Assembly: GCF_900188085.1 (NCBI RefSeq)
Contig: NZ_FZOU01000004.1
Coordinates: 248,001 to 312,000, forward strand
Origin: Granulicella rosea
Lineage (GTDB): Bacteria; Acidobacteriota; Terriglobia; Terriglobales; Acidobacteriaceae
Direction of reading: 5' to 3'
DNA length: 64,000 nucleotides
The stretch's first letter is position 1. Each line of letters starts with the position of its first letter. Shown in pieces: positions 45,074 to 54,639 of this stretch. The position numbers and the translations under genes are program-made. The notes below the pieces were generated by a model. That model ran no database searches and was not told the origin of the DNA. It was given only the letters and a program-made list of their open reading frames with translations.

Positions 45074-45606
45074 GCCGCAACCTTACCGCTAGAGAATCGA
45101 ACCCGAATCCGAGGTCACTCCGATGTCCTTTCCTGCTGCCAATAACGGCTGCACAGCCTTACCTGTCCCTGAAAGCGCCCAGCGTGCCGTCCCTAGGCTT
45201 TCCGAAGCGCAACGGGGCATGCTCGAAGCCGTCCTTGAACGGAGCGGTTGCCGGTCGAATAGAGGTTGCGATCCGGGCGAACTCTCGCAGCCGAGACGCG
45301 AAGGTTGACTTGGCTACATGGGGGAGCCTTCCGTTCCGTATCCCGTCCTCTACTCGGGGTCACGCTTCGGGGCCAGACCGGCGCCCTGCGGCTCGGCGTC
45401 GTTCTGCTTCGGCTACGCCGCCCCTGCGGGGTCTCGGGACCTCCCAGAACAAGTTTGAAAGCCGCGGCATCAGACGCCGCTCAAACTTCTTCCGGGCCCC
45501 ACCAGGAAAGCACTCCTTGGCGCTTGGGAGCCGGGCCCACTCGCTTGGCTTCGCCGAGTGTGACCCGAGCAGGATACGGGAATTCAACGAAACGGAGATC
45601 AACACC
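45074..45606. other. Gap and GC-rich leader of the ssb fragment
   Basis: No convincing gene. A 61-codon frame (45123-45308) has no recognised content. From 45310 the sequence is a GC-rich leader with GCTTCGGCTACGCCG-type and CCCCTGCGGGG stem elements leading to the ssb start. Its length and structure suggest regulation of the former ssb operon. Confidence 0.35.
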
Positions 45607-45768
45607 ATGTACTCAAACAAAGTCACCCTCATCGGCTTCCTCGGCAACGACGCAGAGGTTCGCACCAACAACGATCGCAGCCTCACCACACTCTCGCTGG
45701 CAACCAAGAGCTCCTACAAGAAGGACGGTAACCTAGCGTGCGGCTTTACTAATCCCTCGGTCCGATAA
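45607..45768 (+). pseudogene. ssb: Single-stranded DNA-binding protein, N-terminal fragment
   Basis: MYSNKVTLIGFLGNDAEVRT, NNDRSLTTLSLATKSSYKKD are the first 40 or so residues of a plasmid-type SSB (OB fold). After GGTAAC at about 45735 the match ends, and unrelated residues lead to a stop at 45768. About two thirds of the domain is missing. The truncation point coincides with the end of plasmid-type genes. Confidence 0.85.
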
Positions 45769-45875
45769 TATTGCGATATGTTCCGTGAACGAGCACGTCC
45801 GTTTGCTGATACGAGGCCGGCGGGATCGCGGGCCTCGCCCAAACGCAAAGGGCTATCACTCTCATTTACTACAAC

Positions 45876-46979
45876 ATGAAGGACGTTGTGCTTGGTTACC
45901 GCGTGACGGCGCTGGAAGGCAACGTCGCGACGCAGTCTCGTTCCGCGAATGCTGAGTACGGCTTCCAGGCAACGCGGCACGTCGATGCGAACGACGTCGC
46001 TGCGAATGCTCCCAGTATCGCAGGCTCGTGGGAGATTGCGCTTCCCACGCCTTCCTCCAAAGGCGAGAAGGCATTTCGTCTCATCGTTGAACAGCGCGGC
46101 GCCGAGGTCGCAGCCTCTATTTTGCGTGTGGATGGAGACACCGGCGCCTATAGCGGCACTTACAAAGAGGGCAAGTGGCTGCTAAGCCACTTCGACGGCT
46201 CGCGCCCGGGCAACATCCAGCTTGTTCCAACGAAGGATGGCGGCCTGGAGGTCGTGCAGAACGCAGGCCGCGCTGCAAGCCCGGTTGCAGCGCAGGGCAG
46301 CGGTACGGCCAGCGCCAAACAATATACGGAGGACCCTTCCGACAGCCGCTATACACCGAAGCTGGTTGCTTATCGTACTGAAGTTGCACGGGCCAAGGGG
46401 CTGCCCGAGCCGGAGAACTACGAGACGCACACGACCGTGCGCGACCCGAAGGAGAAGTTTGCGTTCAACTTTCCGGATGTGAATGGAAAGCTGGTCTCGA
46501 GCGAGGATCCGCGCTTCAAGAACAAGGTCGTCTTCGCGATCGTGACCGGCACCTGGTGCCCGAACTGCCATGATGAAGCACAGTACCTTGTCGAGCTGGA
46601 CAAGAAGTATCGCGACAAGGGTCTGGCCATCGTGGCGCTGGACTTCGAGGAGCCCGAGCAGCAGGGAAGCCTGGAGCGGGAACGCGCCTTCGTGAAGCAG
46701 TACGGAGTGAAGTACGACTACCTGATTGCAGGTGCGCCCGCCGAGATGTGGGAGAAGATTCCGCAGGCAGTGAACCTGAACACCTGGCCGGCGACGATCT
46801 TCGTCGGCAAGGATGGGCTGGTCAAGGGCATTCACTCCGGCTTCGCCTCTCCTGCGAGCGGTGAGTTCAACCGCCAGCTCCAGGCGGAGTTCACCGCGAA
46901 GATCGAGCAACTTCTGGCGGAAAAGGCGACGAGCAATGTTGCCTCCGCGGCTGCGGGCTCCGGCGGTGAAGGCCAGTAA
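45876..46979 (+). CDS. TlpA-like thioredoxin-fold protein, possibly N-truncated
   Basis: 367 residues from ATG 45876; the frame is open back to about 45812 (GLAQTQRAITLIYYN), without signal peptide or ribosome site. The N-terminal half has a beta-rich domain (IAGSWEIALPTPSSKGEKAF). The C-terminal half is TlpA/AhpC-type, with PKEKFAFNFPDVNGKLVSSE and the redox motif WCPNC (227-231). It should be a periplasmic thiol-disulfide or peroxiredoxin-like protein when exported. The missing export signal suggests that the gene start was lost at the junction with plasmid DNA. Confidence 0.8.
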   Translation: MKDVVLGYRVTALEGNVATQSRSANAEYGFQATRHVDANDVAANAPSIAGSWEIALPTPSSKGEKAFRLIVEQRGAEVAASILRVDGDTGAYSGTYKEGKWLLSHFDGSRPGNIQLVPTKDGGLEVVQNAGRAASPVAAQGSGTASAKQYTEDPSDSRYTPKLVAYRTEVARAKGLPEPENYETHTTVRDPKEKFAFNFPDVNGKLVSSEDPRFKNKVVFAIVTGTWCPNCHDEAQYLVELDKKYRDKGLAIVALDFEEPEQQGSLERERAFVKQYGVKYDYLIAGAPAEMWEKIPQAVNLNTWPATIFVGKDGLVKGIHSGFASPASGEFNRQLQAEFTAKIEQLLAEKATSNVASAAAGSGGEGQ

Positions 46980-47013
46980 TCTTTTGGCTGGCATCACGAC
47001 AAAGAATAGCGCG

Positions 47014-47037
47014 CCACGAGAAGATGCCTTCTCGTGG
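47014..47037. terminator. Hairpin between convergent genes
   Basis: CCACGAGAAG pairs perfectly with CTTCTCGTGG around ATGC. It sits between the converging TlpA-like and DUF6250 genes. There is no long T-run, so strength is uncertain. Confidence 0.5.
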
Positions 47038-47084
47038 GCGATCTCTTTAGACGGATGCCGCACAAAGTACAGTCCCTTCTTCAG

Positions 47085-47822
47085 CTACCTTTCATTCAGC
47101 CGGATCACGCGAAGATGGCGCACACGCATGTGGTTCCTGGTAGTTCGAAGGCCGAACCATCCATGCGTGTAGGGCTCGGCATCGGTCATCTCAAAGATCT
47201 TTTTGTCATCGCGCCAGTATTGAATCAAGGTTCCGGACGCGATGAGAGTAATGAGCTGCGGCTTGTTCGCGAAGATGCCTTTGGAGGGATCGCGCGCGAC
47301 GGACAGATCGTTCTCCGGCAGCAGCGGCCTGTCGGTCGCGGCGCCGATATAGCGCCGGAAACGGGTGGTGGTGTTGGCGTTGCCCCCGAGGCCGACGTAA
47401 TACATCCGAAGCGAGTTGTATTGCGCAAATGCACCGGTTCGCGGCTGAGCGAAGAGGTCCGCCGGCGATCTTGGGTCGGTGGCCATCCAGAAGCTATTCA
47501 GATCGCTGACTCGGTCATTCGGACCGCCGGCGGAGACGACGGTCGCCTCATACTGGATCATTACCGGCCCATCAAGCGGCTGCCGCAGCCAAACAGTCAC
47601 TCCCTCTGGTACGTCTATATCGAGCGTGCCCCGCTTCGCTGTGACGAAGCCGGGCTTTTCCATTTCGATTCGCCACGAACTGAGCCCATGCTTGAAGTCA
47701 TCCTTGTAGAGCAGTTTGCCGCGGTGCAGGCGACTGTCCGGCGGTATGCTTTGCGACCATCCGGCAACCCCCAAGGTGGCTACTGCGAGAGCAAGAATTC
47801 CGTGTGATAGTGAGCGCTTCAT
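47085..47822 (-). CDS. DUF6250 secreted protein, polysaccharide-associated
   Basis: 245 residues from MKRSLSHGILALAVATLGVA, a signal peptide ending near GWSQS. The body matches the DUF6250 jelly-roll family, seen with pectin-active enzymes: LLYKDDFKHGLSSWRIEMEK, PVMIQYEATVVSAGGPNDRV-SDLNSFWMATDP and PYTHGWFGLRTTRNHMRVRH. ATG 47822 is chosen for the signal peptide; 47837 is possible. It is divergent from the rhamnogalacturonan-lyase-like gene, which fits a shared role in breaking down rhamnogalacturonan I. Confidence 0.8.
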   Translation of the reverse strand: MKRSLSHGILALAVATLGVAGWSQSIPPDSRLHRGKLLYKDDFKHGLSSWRIEMEKPGFVTAKRGTLDIDVPEGVTVWLRQPLDGPVMIQYEATVVSAGGPNDRVSDLNSFWMATDPRSPADLFAQPRTGAFAQYNSLRMYYVGLGGNANTTTRFRRYIGAATDRPLLPENDLSVARDPSKGIFANKPQLITLIASGTLIQYWRDDKKIFEMTDAEPYTHGWFGLRTTRNHMRVRHLRVIRLNER

Positions 47823-47987
47823 CCAAGTGATTGCCATAGGCGTTGTGACCGAAAGAATAGCAGCCGCGTGTACGACTTCGAGCATACGGTCGGCCCCGAC
47901 GACCGAAACGCACTTCACAAGCCCGTACCGAGGGGCCATAATGAGCGGACGATACGGACTGCAACCCAGACCGCCCGGAGCCGAACC

Positions 47988-50735
47988 TTGAGCCAGACAA
48001 CTCGCCGCGACTTCCTGAAAGACGCTGCATTCGCCGGCGTCGCGATCTCGACCCTCCCGCTTACGGCCCGTAGCCTCCACGCTCAGGGCGCGACCTCTGC
48101 CGTCCCCGCTGTGACAGCAGTAGACCTCCGGCTCCTCGATAAGGAGCCCACCCAGCCCGCAGGCGTTAGCTGGGGCGTTCCGTGGGCTCGTGGCTCCGTC
48201 TCTCGCAGCGAGGGCTTTCGGCTGGAGTCGCCCGCGGGCAACCTACCTCTGCAGAGCTGGCCGCTCGCTTACTGGCCTGACGGCTCGGTCAAGTGGACCG
48301 GCTTCGCAACGGCACTTCCCGCTGGCTTTGCTAGCTCGGCGAAGTTGATCCCGGGCGCACCGACGCCCGTCACCGGCAAGCCGATCGCCAGAAAAGAAGG
48401 CACAATGGTGCACGTCGACACAGGCGCGATGCAGTGCGACCTCCCGCTCGCCGGCGCGAACCTGATCGAAGCGATCCGTATCGGCGGCAAGGAGATAGGC
48501 CGTGCCGGGCGGCTTGTCTGCATTCTGCAAAGCGGAACTGCCAATCGCCCGGAGGACTCTCCTGAGCGCGAGCGCTTCGTCTCCGAGCTGAAACAGCTCA
48601 CTGTCGAGCAGACCGGTCCCGTGCGCGCCGTGGTTCGGATCGAAGGCGTTCATCGTGGCGTCAGTTCGCACCGGGAGTGGCTACCTTTTACTGTGCGGCT
48701 TTACTTCTACACCGGCCAGACCTCCATTCGACTGGTCCACACGATCGTCTTCGATGGGGACCAGGAGAAGGACTTCATCCGAGGCCTTGGATTCGAGATC
48801 GATGCGCCGATGCGCGATCAACCCCTGAACCGGACCGTCCGCTTCGTAGGCCATCAGGGTGGTCTGTGGTCCGAGCCGCTGCAGCCCGGTGGCGGCAATG
48901 CGGCCCAGGAGTCCGGCCAGCCCTTCAGCCCGCCACCGGTCTTCGCGCAGAACGCAATCTGGAACGACTTCAAACTCAGCCAGCCAAACCCGGACGGATT
49001 CACCATCGTCAAGCGCACCGGCGCGGAGAGCACCTGGATCCACTCGGCCTCCGGCACTCGCGCCGCGGGTCTCGCCAGCGTGGGCGATCTTGGCGGCGGA
49101 CTCGCGGTGAGCATACGCAACTTCTGGCAGTCCTTTCCTGCAGGACTTGAGATACAAAACGCCGCGAGTGAGTCCGCGAGATTGATCGCGTGGCTGTGGT
49201 CGCCCGAAGCGCCTGAGATGGACATGCGCTTCTACGACACGCACGGGCACGGTCTGCCCGCGGCTTACGAGGATGCGCAGCCAGGCCTCTCCACCGCCTA
49301 CGGCGTTGCGCGCACGAGCGAGCTCAGCGTCTTCGCCGCCTCTGCCTTCGTGACCAAAGCCGAGACCGTCGCCATGGCCACTGCAGGCGCACAACAGCCG
49401 ATCTTTGCTGCCTCGCCGGAGTATCTGCACTCTGCGGATGTCTTCGGCGTGTGGAGTCTGCCCGACCGCTCGACACCTTTTAAGAAATCCATTGAGGACG
49501 GTCTCGACTCCGTGCTCGCCTACTACGAGCGGCAGGTAGAGGAGCGTCGCTGGTACGGTTTCTGGCAGTATGGCGACTTCATCCACTCCTACTCTGCCGC
49601 GCGTCACGTCTGGCACTACGACTGGGGCGGCCATGCGTGGGATAACACGGAACTCGGTGCGCCGCTTTGGCTCTGGTACAGCTTTCTGCGTACCGGGCGT
49701 GCCGACCTCTTCCGGCTGGCCGAGGCTCATGCTCGCAACACCAGCGAGACCGACACGTATCACCTCGGCCCTATGCGGGGTCTCGGCTCGCGTCACAACG
49801 TCGTCAAATGGGGCGATGGAGCCAAGGAGGCGCGCATCAGCCAGGCCGCGCATTGGCGGCCCTTCTACTACCTCACCACCGACGAACGCACGGGCGATCT
49901 GCTGCGCGAGGCCGCCACACACTCCGGGGTCAGCATGGCGAACTTCGACCCTATGCGTGAAGTTGAGCCGAAGCAGCCGGACGAGCCGCCCGTACGCATC
50001 CGCATCGGCCCCGACTGGTTTGCCCTTGCAGGCAACTGGATGACCGAGTGGGAGCGCACGGGCGACAAGCGCTGGCAGGAAAAGATTCTTGCAGGCATCG
50101 ACTCGATCCTGACCATGCCCTTCGGCCTCGAGACCGGCAAGCCCGAGGCCAATGCCAAAGCACTCGCCGCAACCGTGGGCTTCGACGACACGACCGGTAA
50201 GCTGACGGCTATTCCGAATCCGCAGAGCCATGCGCTGGTGCCCGCGAACTATAACCTGGCGACCATCCAGGGCGGGGGAGAGGTGATGTTCGAGCTTGTC
50301 CCGCTGCTCGGGCGCAAGGACTTCGAGGAGGCATGGCTTAAGCTCTGCCGACTTGGCATCGCACCATCCGAAGTCTGGGAGAAAGACCGGACCACGCACA
50401 ACGAAGGCGCGGACGCACAGTATGTGCCGCCGGGACAGAGTGGGCCGCGACTCGCGGCGTATGTTTACGCCAGAACCGGGAACGTCGCCTACGCAAAGCG
50501 CGCGATCGAGATGCTGCTCTCGCAGGGCGGAGGCATCGCAAACCCGGTGTTGGTGACGGGCTCGGATGTACTGCAGCCTGTGCAAGAGGATGCGCGAATG
50601 TCGACCAATGAAGCATCCCAGACCTCCCTGCAATGTATCGAGGTGCTTGAACTCTGCAAGGACCAACTCCCACACGAGGCGGCCGTCCGCGTCGTACGTG
50701 ATCCTCGCAACCGTTCCTTGCCGCCTACGAAGTAG
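47988..50735 (+). CDS. PL26/YetA-like exo-rhamnogalacturonan lyase, Tat-exported
   Basis: About 915 residues. The start is taken as TTG 47988 with GGAG 7 bases upstream; it places the twin-arginine signal (TTRRDFLKDAAFAGVAI) at the N-terminus, which the frame's first ATG would not. The beta-sandwich N-terminal part (GVSWGVPWARGSVSRSEGFR, WPDGSVKWTGFA) and the alpha/alpha-barrel part (YDWGGHAWDNTELGAPLWLW, LGSRHNVVKWGDGAKEARIS) match the PcRGLX/YetA-like family. It should release unsaturated rhamnogalacturonan units in the periplasm. The nearby TonB-type receptor fits uptake. Confidence 0.82.
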   Translation: MSQTTRRDFLKDAAFAGVAISTLPLTARSLHAQGATSAVPAVTAVDLRLLDKEPTQPAGVSWGVPWARGSVSRSEGFRLESPAGNLPLQSWPLAYWPDGSVKWTGFATALPAGFASSAKLIPGAPTPVTGKPIARKEGTMVHVDTGAMQCDLPLAGANLIEAIRIGGKEIGRAGRLVCILQSGTANRPEDSPERERFVSELKQLTVEQTGPVRAVVRIEGVHRGVSSHREWLPFTVRLYFYTGQTSIRLVHTIVFDGDQEKDFIRGLGFEIDAPMRDQPLNRTVRFVGHQGGLWSEPLQPGGGNAAQESGQPFSPPPVFAQNAIWNDFKLSQPNPDGFTIVKRTGAESTWIHSASGTRAAGLASVGDLGGGLAVSIRNFWQSFPAGLEIQNAASESARLIAWLWSPEAPEMDMRFYDTHGHGLPAAYEDAQPGLSTAYGVARTSELSVFAASAFVTKAETVAMATAGAQQPIFAASPEYLHSADVFGVWSLPDRSTPFKKSIEDGLDSVLAYYERQVEERRWYGFWQYGDFIHSYSAARHVWHYDWGGHAWDNTELGAPLWLWYSFLRTGRADLFRLAEAHARNTSETDTYHLGPMRGLGSRHNVVKWGDGAKEARISQAAHWRPFYYLTTDERTGDLLREAATHSGVSMANFDPMREVEPKQPDEPPVRIRIGPDWFALAGNWMTEWERTGDKRWQEKILAGIDSILTMPFGLETGKPEANAKALAATVGFDDTTGKLTAIPNPQSHALVPANYNLATIQGGGEVMFELVPLLGRKDFEEAWLKLCRLGIAPSEVWEKDRTTHNEGADAQYVPPGQSGPRLAAYVYARTGNVAYAKRAIEMLLSQGGGIANPVLVTGSDVLQPVQEDARMSTNEASQTSLQCIEVLELCKDQLPHEAAVRVVRDPRNRSLPPTK

Positions 50736-51129
50736 CTTGTTACCAGCTTGCTTACAAGGCTTTGTTCACAAGCAGCCGTCCGTCATCGACAGTGGACGGC
50801 CCTGCGTCTGATTGGCAATCAATATTTGTGATCGAATCTCGTGTGCGCCTTGTGTTAGCTTGAAGTCATATGCTTCTGAGCACACTTTCGTACGCGCTAT
50901 GTTGTCCGACAAGCCTCTCCGCTTGTTGTTCCTGTCGCGTCTGTCGATAGTTGAAGCTCTAGTCATCTCGTCTGCGTTCTCGTTACGAACCGACCGATAC
51001 CCCCACACATTTTGCTGGTGAGTCGATGCTGACTGCGTCGACTCTCACTCGCGAACTCAGGCAGAAGAGAAGCTCTCTGTCGCAAGAAATCCATGAGCAT
51101 ACATAGCTCTTTGTTAGGTGGCGCGCACC
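50736..51129. other. Intergenic region before the TonB-type receptor
   Basis: A weak hairpin GCCGTCC / GGACGGC (50777-50801) may end the lyase transcript. The rest (A/T-rich near 50815-50880) should hold the receptor promoter. No gene is seen. Confidence 0.4.
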
Positions 51130-54100
51130 ATGACTGATGGCACTTTGAGACTGCGTGAACGGCATTGCCTGGCGCAGTACTTCTTCCGTTTCTTTCTTCT
51201 GCTTTTTCTTTTCCTTCCCGGTGCGTCCCCGGCTTTTGCCCAGGCGGATACCGGAAGCATCAGCGGCGTGGTCACCGATGCGCAAGGCGCTGCGATTCCG
51301 CAGGCCGTGCTTACCGCAACGCGCGTAGAGTCCAACGCCACCGTCACAGTCAAGGCAAACGGCCAGGGTGAGTATATCTTTCCCAGCCTGCAGACGGGGC
51401 ACTACTCCCTCTCGGTGCAGGTCGATGGCTTTGCTCCGGAGACCAGGCAGGGGTACGAACTGAACGACGGAAGCGCCTTCAGCGTGAACTTTTCGCTGCA
51501 TCCTGGCGGGGCCTCGGATCAGGTGATCGTCACCTCGGAAGTCGGTGAGATGGTGAACACGCAGTCCGGTCAGGTGGAGCACATCATCGATGGAGAAACC
51601 GTGCGCGACCTGGCGCTAAACGGCAGAAATTACCTCGATCTGCTTGCGACGTTGCCAGGCTCCGTCACACCCGATCCCACGAACGCCATGGATGAGATCA
51701 CCAGCGGTACGACGACCTCGACCGTTCTCAACGGTATGCGCGCCACCGCGAACGGTCTCTACATCGACGGCACCATCAACAAGGACATCAGCACCAACGG
51801 CACGCAGTTCAACAACGTAGGCATCGACTTCATCGAGCATGTGAGCGTACAGACATCGTCCTTCAGCGCGCAGTGGGGAGACTCTGGCGGGCCCACCATC
51901 AACGTCGTCACGCGGTCTGGAACGAATCGTGTCCATGGCTCGGCCTTCGAGCTACTCCGCAACAACTATCTCGATGCGGCCTCGTACTTCTCTCGCAACG
52001 CGACGACCTTTCAGGCTATTCCGAATCACCTGCGGTTCAACGACTTTGGGGGCGCCGTAGGATTTCCCATCCTGCACGACAAGCTCTTCTTCTTCGTCGG
52101 CACCGAGTGGAAGACCATCGCGCAGACATCCTTGCCCACAACCGTGTCACTGCCTGTATTGGCGGCAGTACAGGGCAACTTCACCACGACCAGAAACACC
52201 TGCGGACTGAAGAACGTTCCCGCACTCCAGATCGCCATCAACACCACGACCTGCGATATCTCGAACCTGATTACGCCCTTTGGAAAGGGAATCCAGCAGA
52301 TCTATCAGCGCATCATCTCCAAGGCAACCTCATACGCCGGGACCAACTGCGGCGCGGATGGCTGCACGGCTGCAAGCAACAGCATCTTCGAGCTTGCTCA
52401 GCCGTATACCAATCATGAAGAGGTTGCGCGCGTCGACTGGACCATCAGCCCGCGGGATATTCTCTACGCACGTTTCATCGAAGATACGCACAACCGAACC
52501 AATCCACTGGGAAGTGGATCGCTGCCGACCTCGTCCTACTTCGAACACGTACCGGCGAACAATGCGCTGGTCTCGTATACGCATGTCGTCTCTCCGAATT
52601 CGACCAATGAAATCGCGGTCGCGGGGCTGTGGACGGTCGTCCGTCAGACCCCTGCGGGCGACGACTGGCAGAAGAGCTTCTACGGCCTTGCCTATGAGGA
52701 TCTGTTTACGGGCTACGGGCCCAAGCTGGGTATCCCGAGCGTCTCCGTGGCCGGTTATACGGCATATAAGTCGGACAGCTTTCTCGTGAAGGCTCACACG
52801 ACTTACCTTCAGGTGAAGGACCTCTATAGCCTGGTCCAAGGCAGACACTCCTTGAAGTTCGGAGGTCTGTACGGTCGTAACCGTCGCGATCAGAACGGCC
52901 AGCCCAACGCTTACGGCGCTGCCAGTTTCACGACCGTATCGAGCACTTACACGACGGGCGATCCGCTGGCCGACGCGTTGCTCGGCAACTTTCAGGAGTA
53001 CACCGAATCGGCCTACAACACCTATGGCCTGTTCCGTATGTCGCAGGCATCTGCTTTCGTCGACGACGTATGGCGTGCCTCGCGCGGTCTGTCGATCGAT
53101 GCTGGCTTGCGCTACGAATGGACGACGCCATGGACAACGGTCTACGACAATATCGCCTCGTTCTATCCGCAGTTCTACGATCCCGCGGCAGCAGTCACCG
53201 TCAATGCCGACGGCACGATCGTCGCCAACTCCGGCAATCTCTACAACGGTCTGCGACGTGCCGGCAACGGCGTCTCGTCTCGTTATCTGGCCGAGGTTCC
53301 AACTGCAAACGATACGGCCGTGCTCAACGTGCCCACTATCGGCAAACGCGGCTTCTACAAGTCGCAGCGCGCCTTCGCGCCACGCCTCAGCTTCGCCTAC
53401 GATCCAACCGGTCGCGGAACGCTCGCGATACGTGGCGGTGCCGGCCTCTTCTACGACATGCCGCAGGGCAGCATCGCCTACTCGGCTTTGAACTCACCGC
53501 CTTATCTGCCCAGTTCGACCATCGACAACGGCAACATGGACAAGCTTTCGTCCATCTCCGCGCAGCAGGGAACACGCCCGTTCGGCGCTATCTACGCGAC
53601 GAACCCGGACATTCAACGCGCCTATGTCTATCAGTACAACCTCGGGGTGCAGAAGCAGCTCTCGAAGGCCATCTTCTTCGAGGTAAATTACATCGGCAAT
53701 CAGGCTCGTCATCTGCTCCACAACCCGGACATCAACGGAGTAGACCCAGCGGCGGAGCATCTTGCTTACCAGAGCAACCCGAACATGAACATCAACTCGG
53801 TGCGGCCGTACAAGGGCTATAGCTCCATCTACATGTATCGCTCGGACGCCGACTCGAACTATAACGGTCTGCAGGTCTCTGCGAATCGCCGCTTCGGCAA
53901 GGCACGCTTCTCCGCTGCCTATACCTTCTCGAAGGCCCTGACGACTGCGAGCTCGGATAACGAGGTGCCGCTCTACGCGGCTTATTCCAAGACCTACAGC
54001 TACTCGTACGCGACCTACGACAGGCGTCAGGTGGTCACCTCCACCTTTAGCCTCACCGCGCCCACGATCCACCGTGGCTGGCGCGCAATCGACGGCGCGA

Positions 54101-54585
54101 TCGGCAACTGGCTCTTCACCGGTGCGGTGCGTTATCAATCCGGCATCCGCCAGACGCCCTACGGAAACGACCCCTACGGCGTGGTCAACCGAGCCGTCTA
54201 TCATGGCTACCCGGTTCAGTACGGGCACAGCGCCGCGCAGTGGTGGAACACGATCAACACCGGCGACGTCATCAACTTCGAAGCGCCGGACCAGGGACAG
54301 GTCGGCAACAGCCCAAAGGGAATCATCCTCGGTCCCGCTCTCTTCAACGTGGATCTTTCAGCGCGGAAGAACTTCTCCATTCGCGATCGCTACAAGCTGA
54401 CTGTCAATCTGGATGCGTTCAACCTGACGAATCATCCGCAGTTCGGCTCGCCCTCGGTCAACGTTAACTCGGGAACCAACTACTACGTTCCCAACACGAC
54501 CAACACGCTGGATTACAAGTCGATCGCAATCACCTCCTCAGGCAGACCCAGAAATCTTCAAGCCGGTCTTCGGCTGAATTTCTAA
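51130..54585 (+). CDS. TonB-dependent receptor-like outer membrane protein with carboxypeptidase-like domain (Oar-like)
   Basis: 1151 residues. A signal peptide (FFLLLFLFLPGASPAFAQ) leads to a carboxypeptidase regulatory-like domain (GSISGVVTDAQGAAIPQAVL, YIFPSLQTGHYSLSVQVDGF). A plug region follows (VRDLALNGRNYLDLLATLPG) and a long beta-barrel ending LQAGLRLNF. This is the large receptor type abundant in Terriglobales, thought to import oligosaccharides. AGGTGG fits the ATG at 51130 better than the GTG at 51118. It is 54 bases upstream of the NHL/Ig gene and probably co-transcribed with it. Confidence 0.92.
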   Translation: MTDGTLRLRERHCLAQYFFRFFLLLFLFLPGASPAFAQADTGSISGVVTDAQGAAIPQAVLTATRVESNATVTVKANGQGEYIFPSLQTGHYSLSVQVDGFAPETRQGYELNDGSAFSVNFSLHPGGASDQVIVTSEVGEMVNTQSGQVEHIIDGETVRDLALNGRNYLDLLATLPGSVTPDPTNAMDEITSGTTTSTVLNGMRATANGLYIDGTINKDISTNGTQFNNVGIDFIEHVSVQTSSFSAQWGDSGGPTINVVTRSGTNRVHGSAFELLRNNYLDAASYFSRNATTFQAIPNHLRFNDFGGAVGFPILHDKLFFFVGTEWKTIAQTSLPTTVSLPVLAAVQGNFTTTRNTCGLKNVPALQIAINTTTCDISNLITPFGKGIQQIYQRIISKATSYAGTNCGADGCTAASNSIFELAQPYTNHEEVARVDWTISPRDILYARFIEDTHNRTNPLGSGSLPTSSYFEHVPANNALVSYTHVVSPNSTNEIAVAGLWTVVRQTPAGDDWQKSFYGLAYEDLFTGYGPKLGIPSVSVAGYTAYKSDSFLVKAHTTYLQVKDLYSLVQGRHSLKFGGLYGRNRRDQNGQPNAYGAASFTTVSSTYTTGDPLADALLGNFQEYTESAYNTYGLFRMSQASAFVDDVWRASRGLSIDAGLRYEWTTPWTTVYDNIASFYPQFYDPAAAVTVNADGTIVANSGNLYNGLRRAGNGVSSRYLAEVPTANDTAVLNVPTIGKRGFYKSQRAFAPRLSFAYDPTGRGTLAIRGGAGLFYDMPQGSIAYSALNSPPYLPSSTIDNGNMDKLSSISAQQGTRPFGAIYATNPDIQRAYVYQYNLGVQKQLSKAIFFEVNYIGNQARHLLHNPDINGVDPAAEHLAYQSNPNMNINSVRPYKGYSSIYMYRSDADSNYNGLQVSANRRFGKARFSAAYTFSKALTTASSDNEVPLYAAYSKTYSYSYATYDRRQVVTSTFSLTAPTIHRGWRAIDGAIGNWLFTGAVRYQSGIRQTPYGNDPYGVVNRAVYHGYPVQYGHSAAQWWNTINTGDVINFEAPDQGQVGNSPKGIILGPALFNVDLSARKNFSIRDRYKLTVNLDAFNLTNHPQFGSPSVNVNSGTNYYVPNTTNTLDYKSIAITSSGRPRNLQAGLRLNF

Positions 54586-54639
54586 GCTCGCTGCTGCGAT
54601 GAAGACGACCTACTGAAATCGACTGGAACACCGGAGACT

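Noticed and set aside
45123..45308. 61-codon frame upstream of ssb
   Set aside because: Has a start codon but no ribosome site and no recognisable sequence. Some bases resemble 9268-9290, but too few to define a repeat.
48681..50675. 664-codon frame antisense to the lyase gene
   Set aside because: It mirrors a GC-rich coding sequence; the sense strand has a full family match, and the antisense has none.
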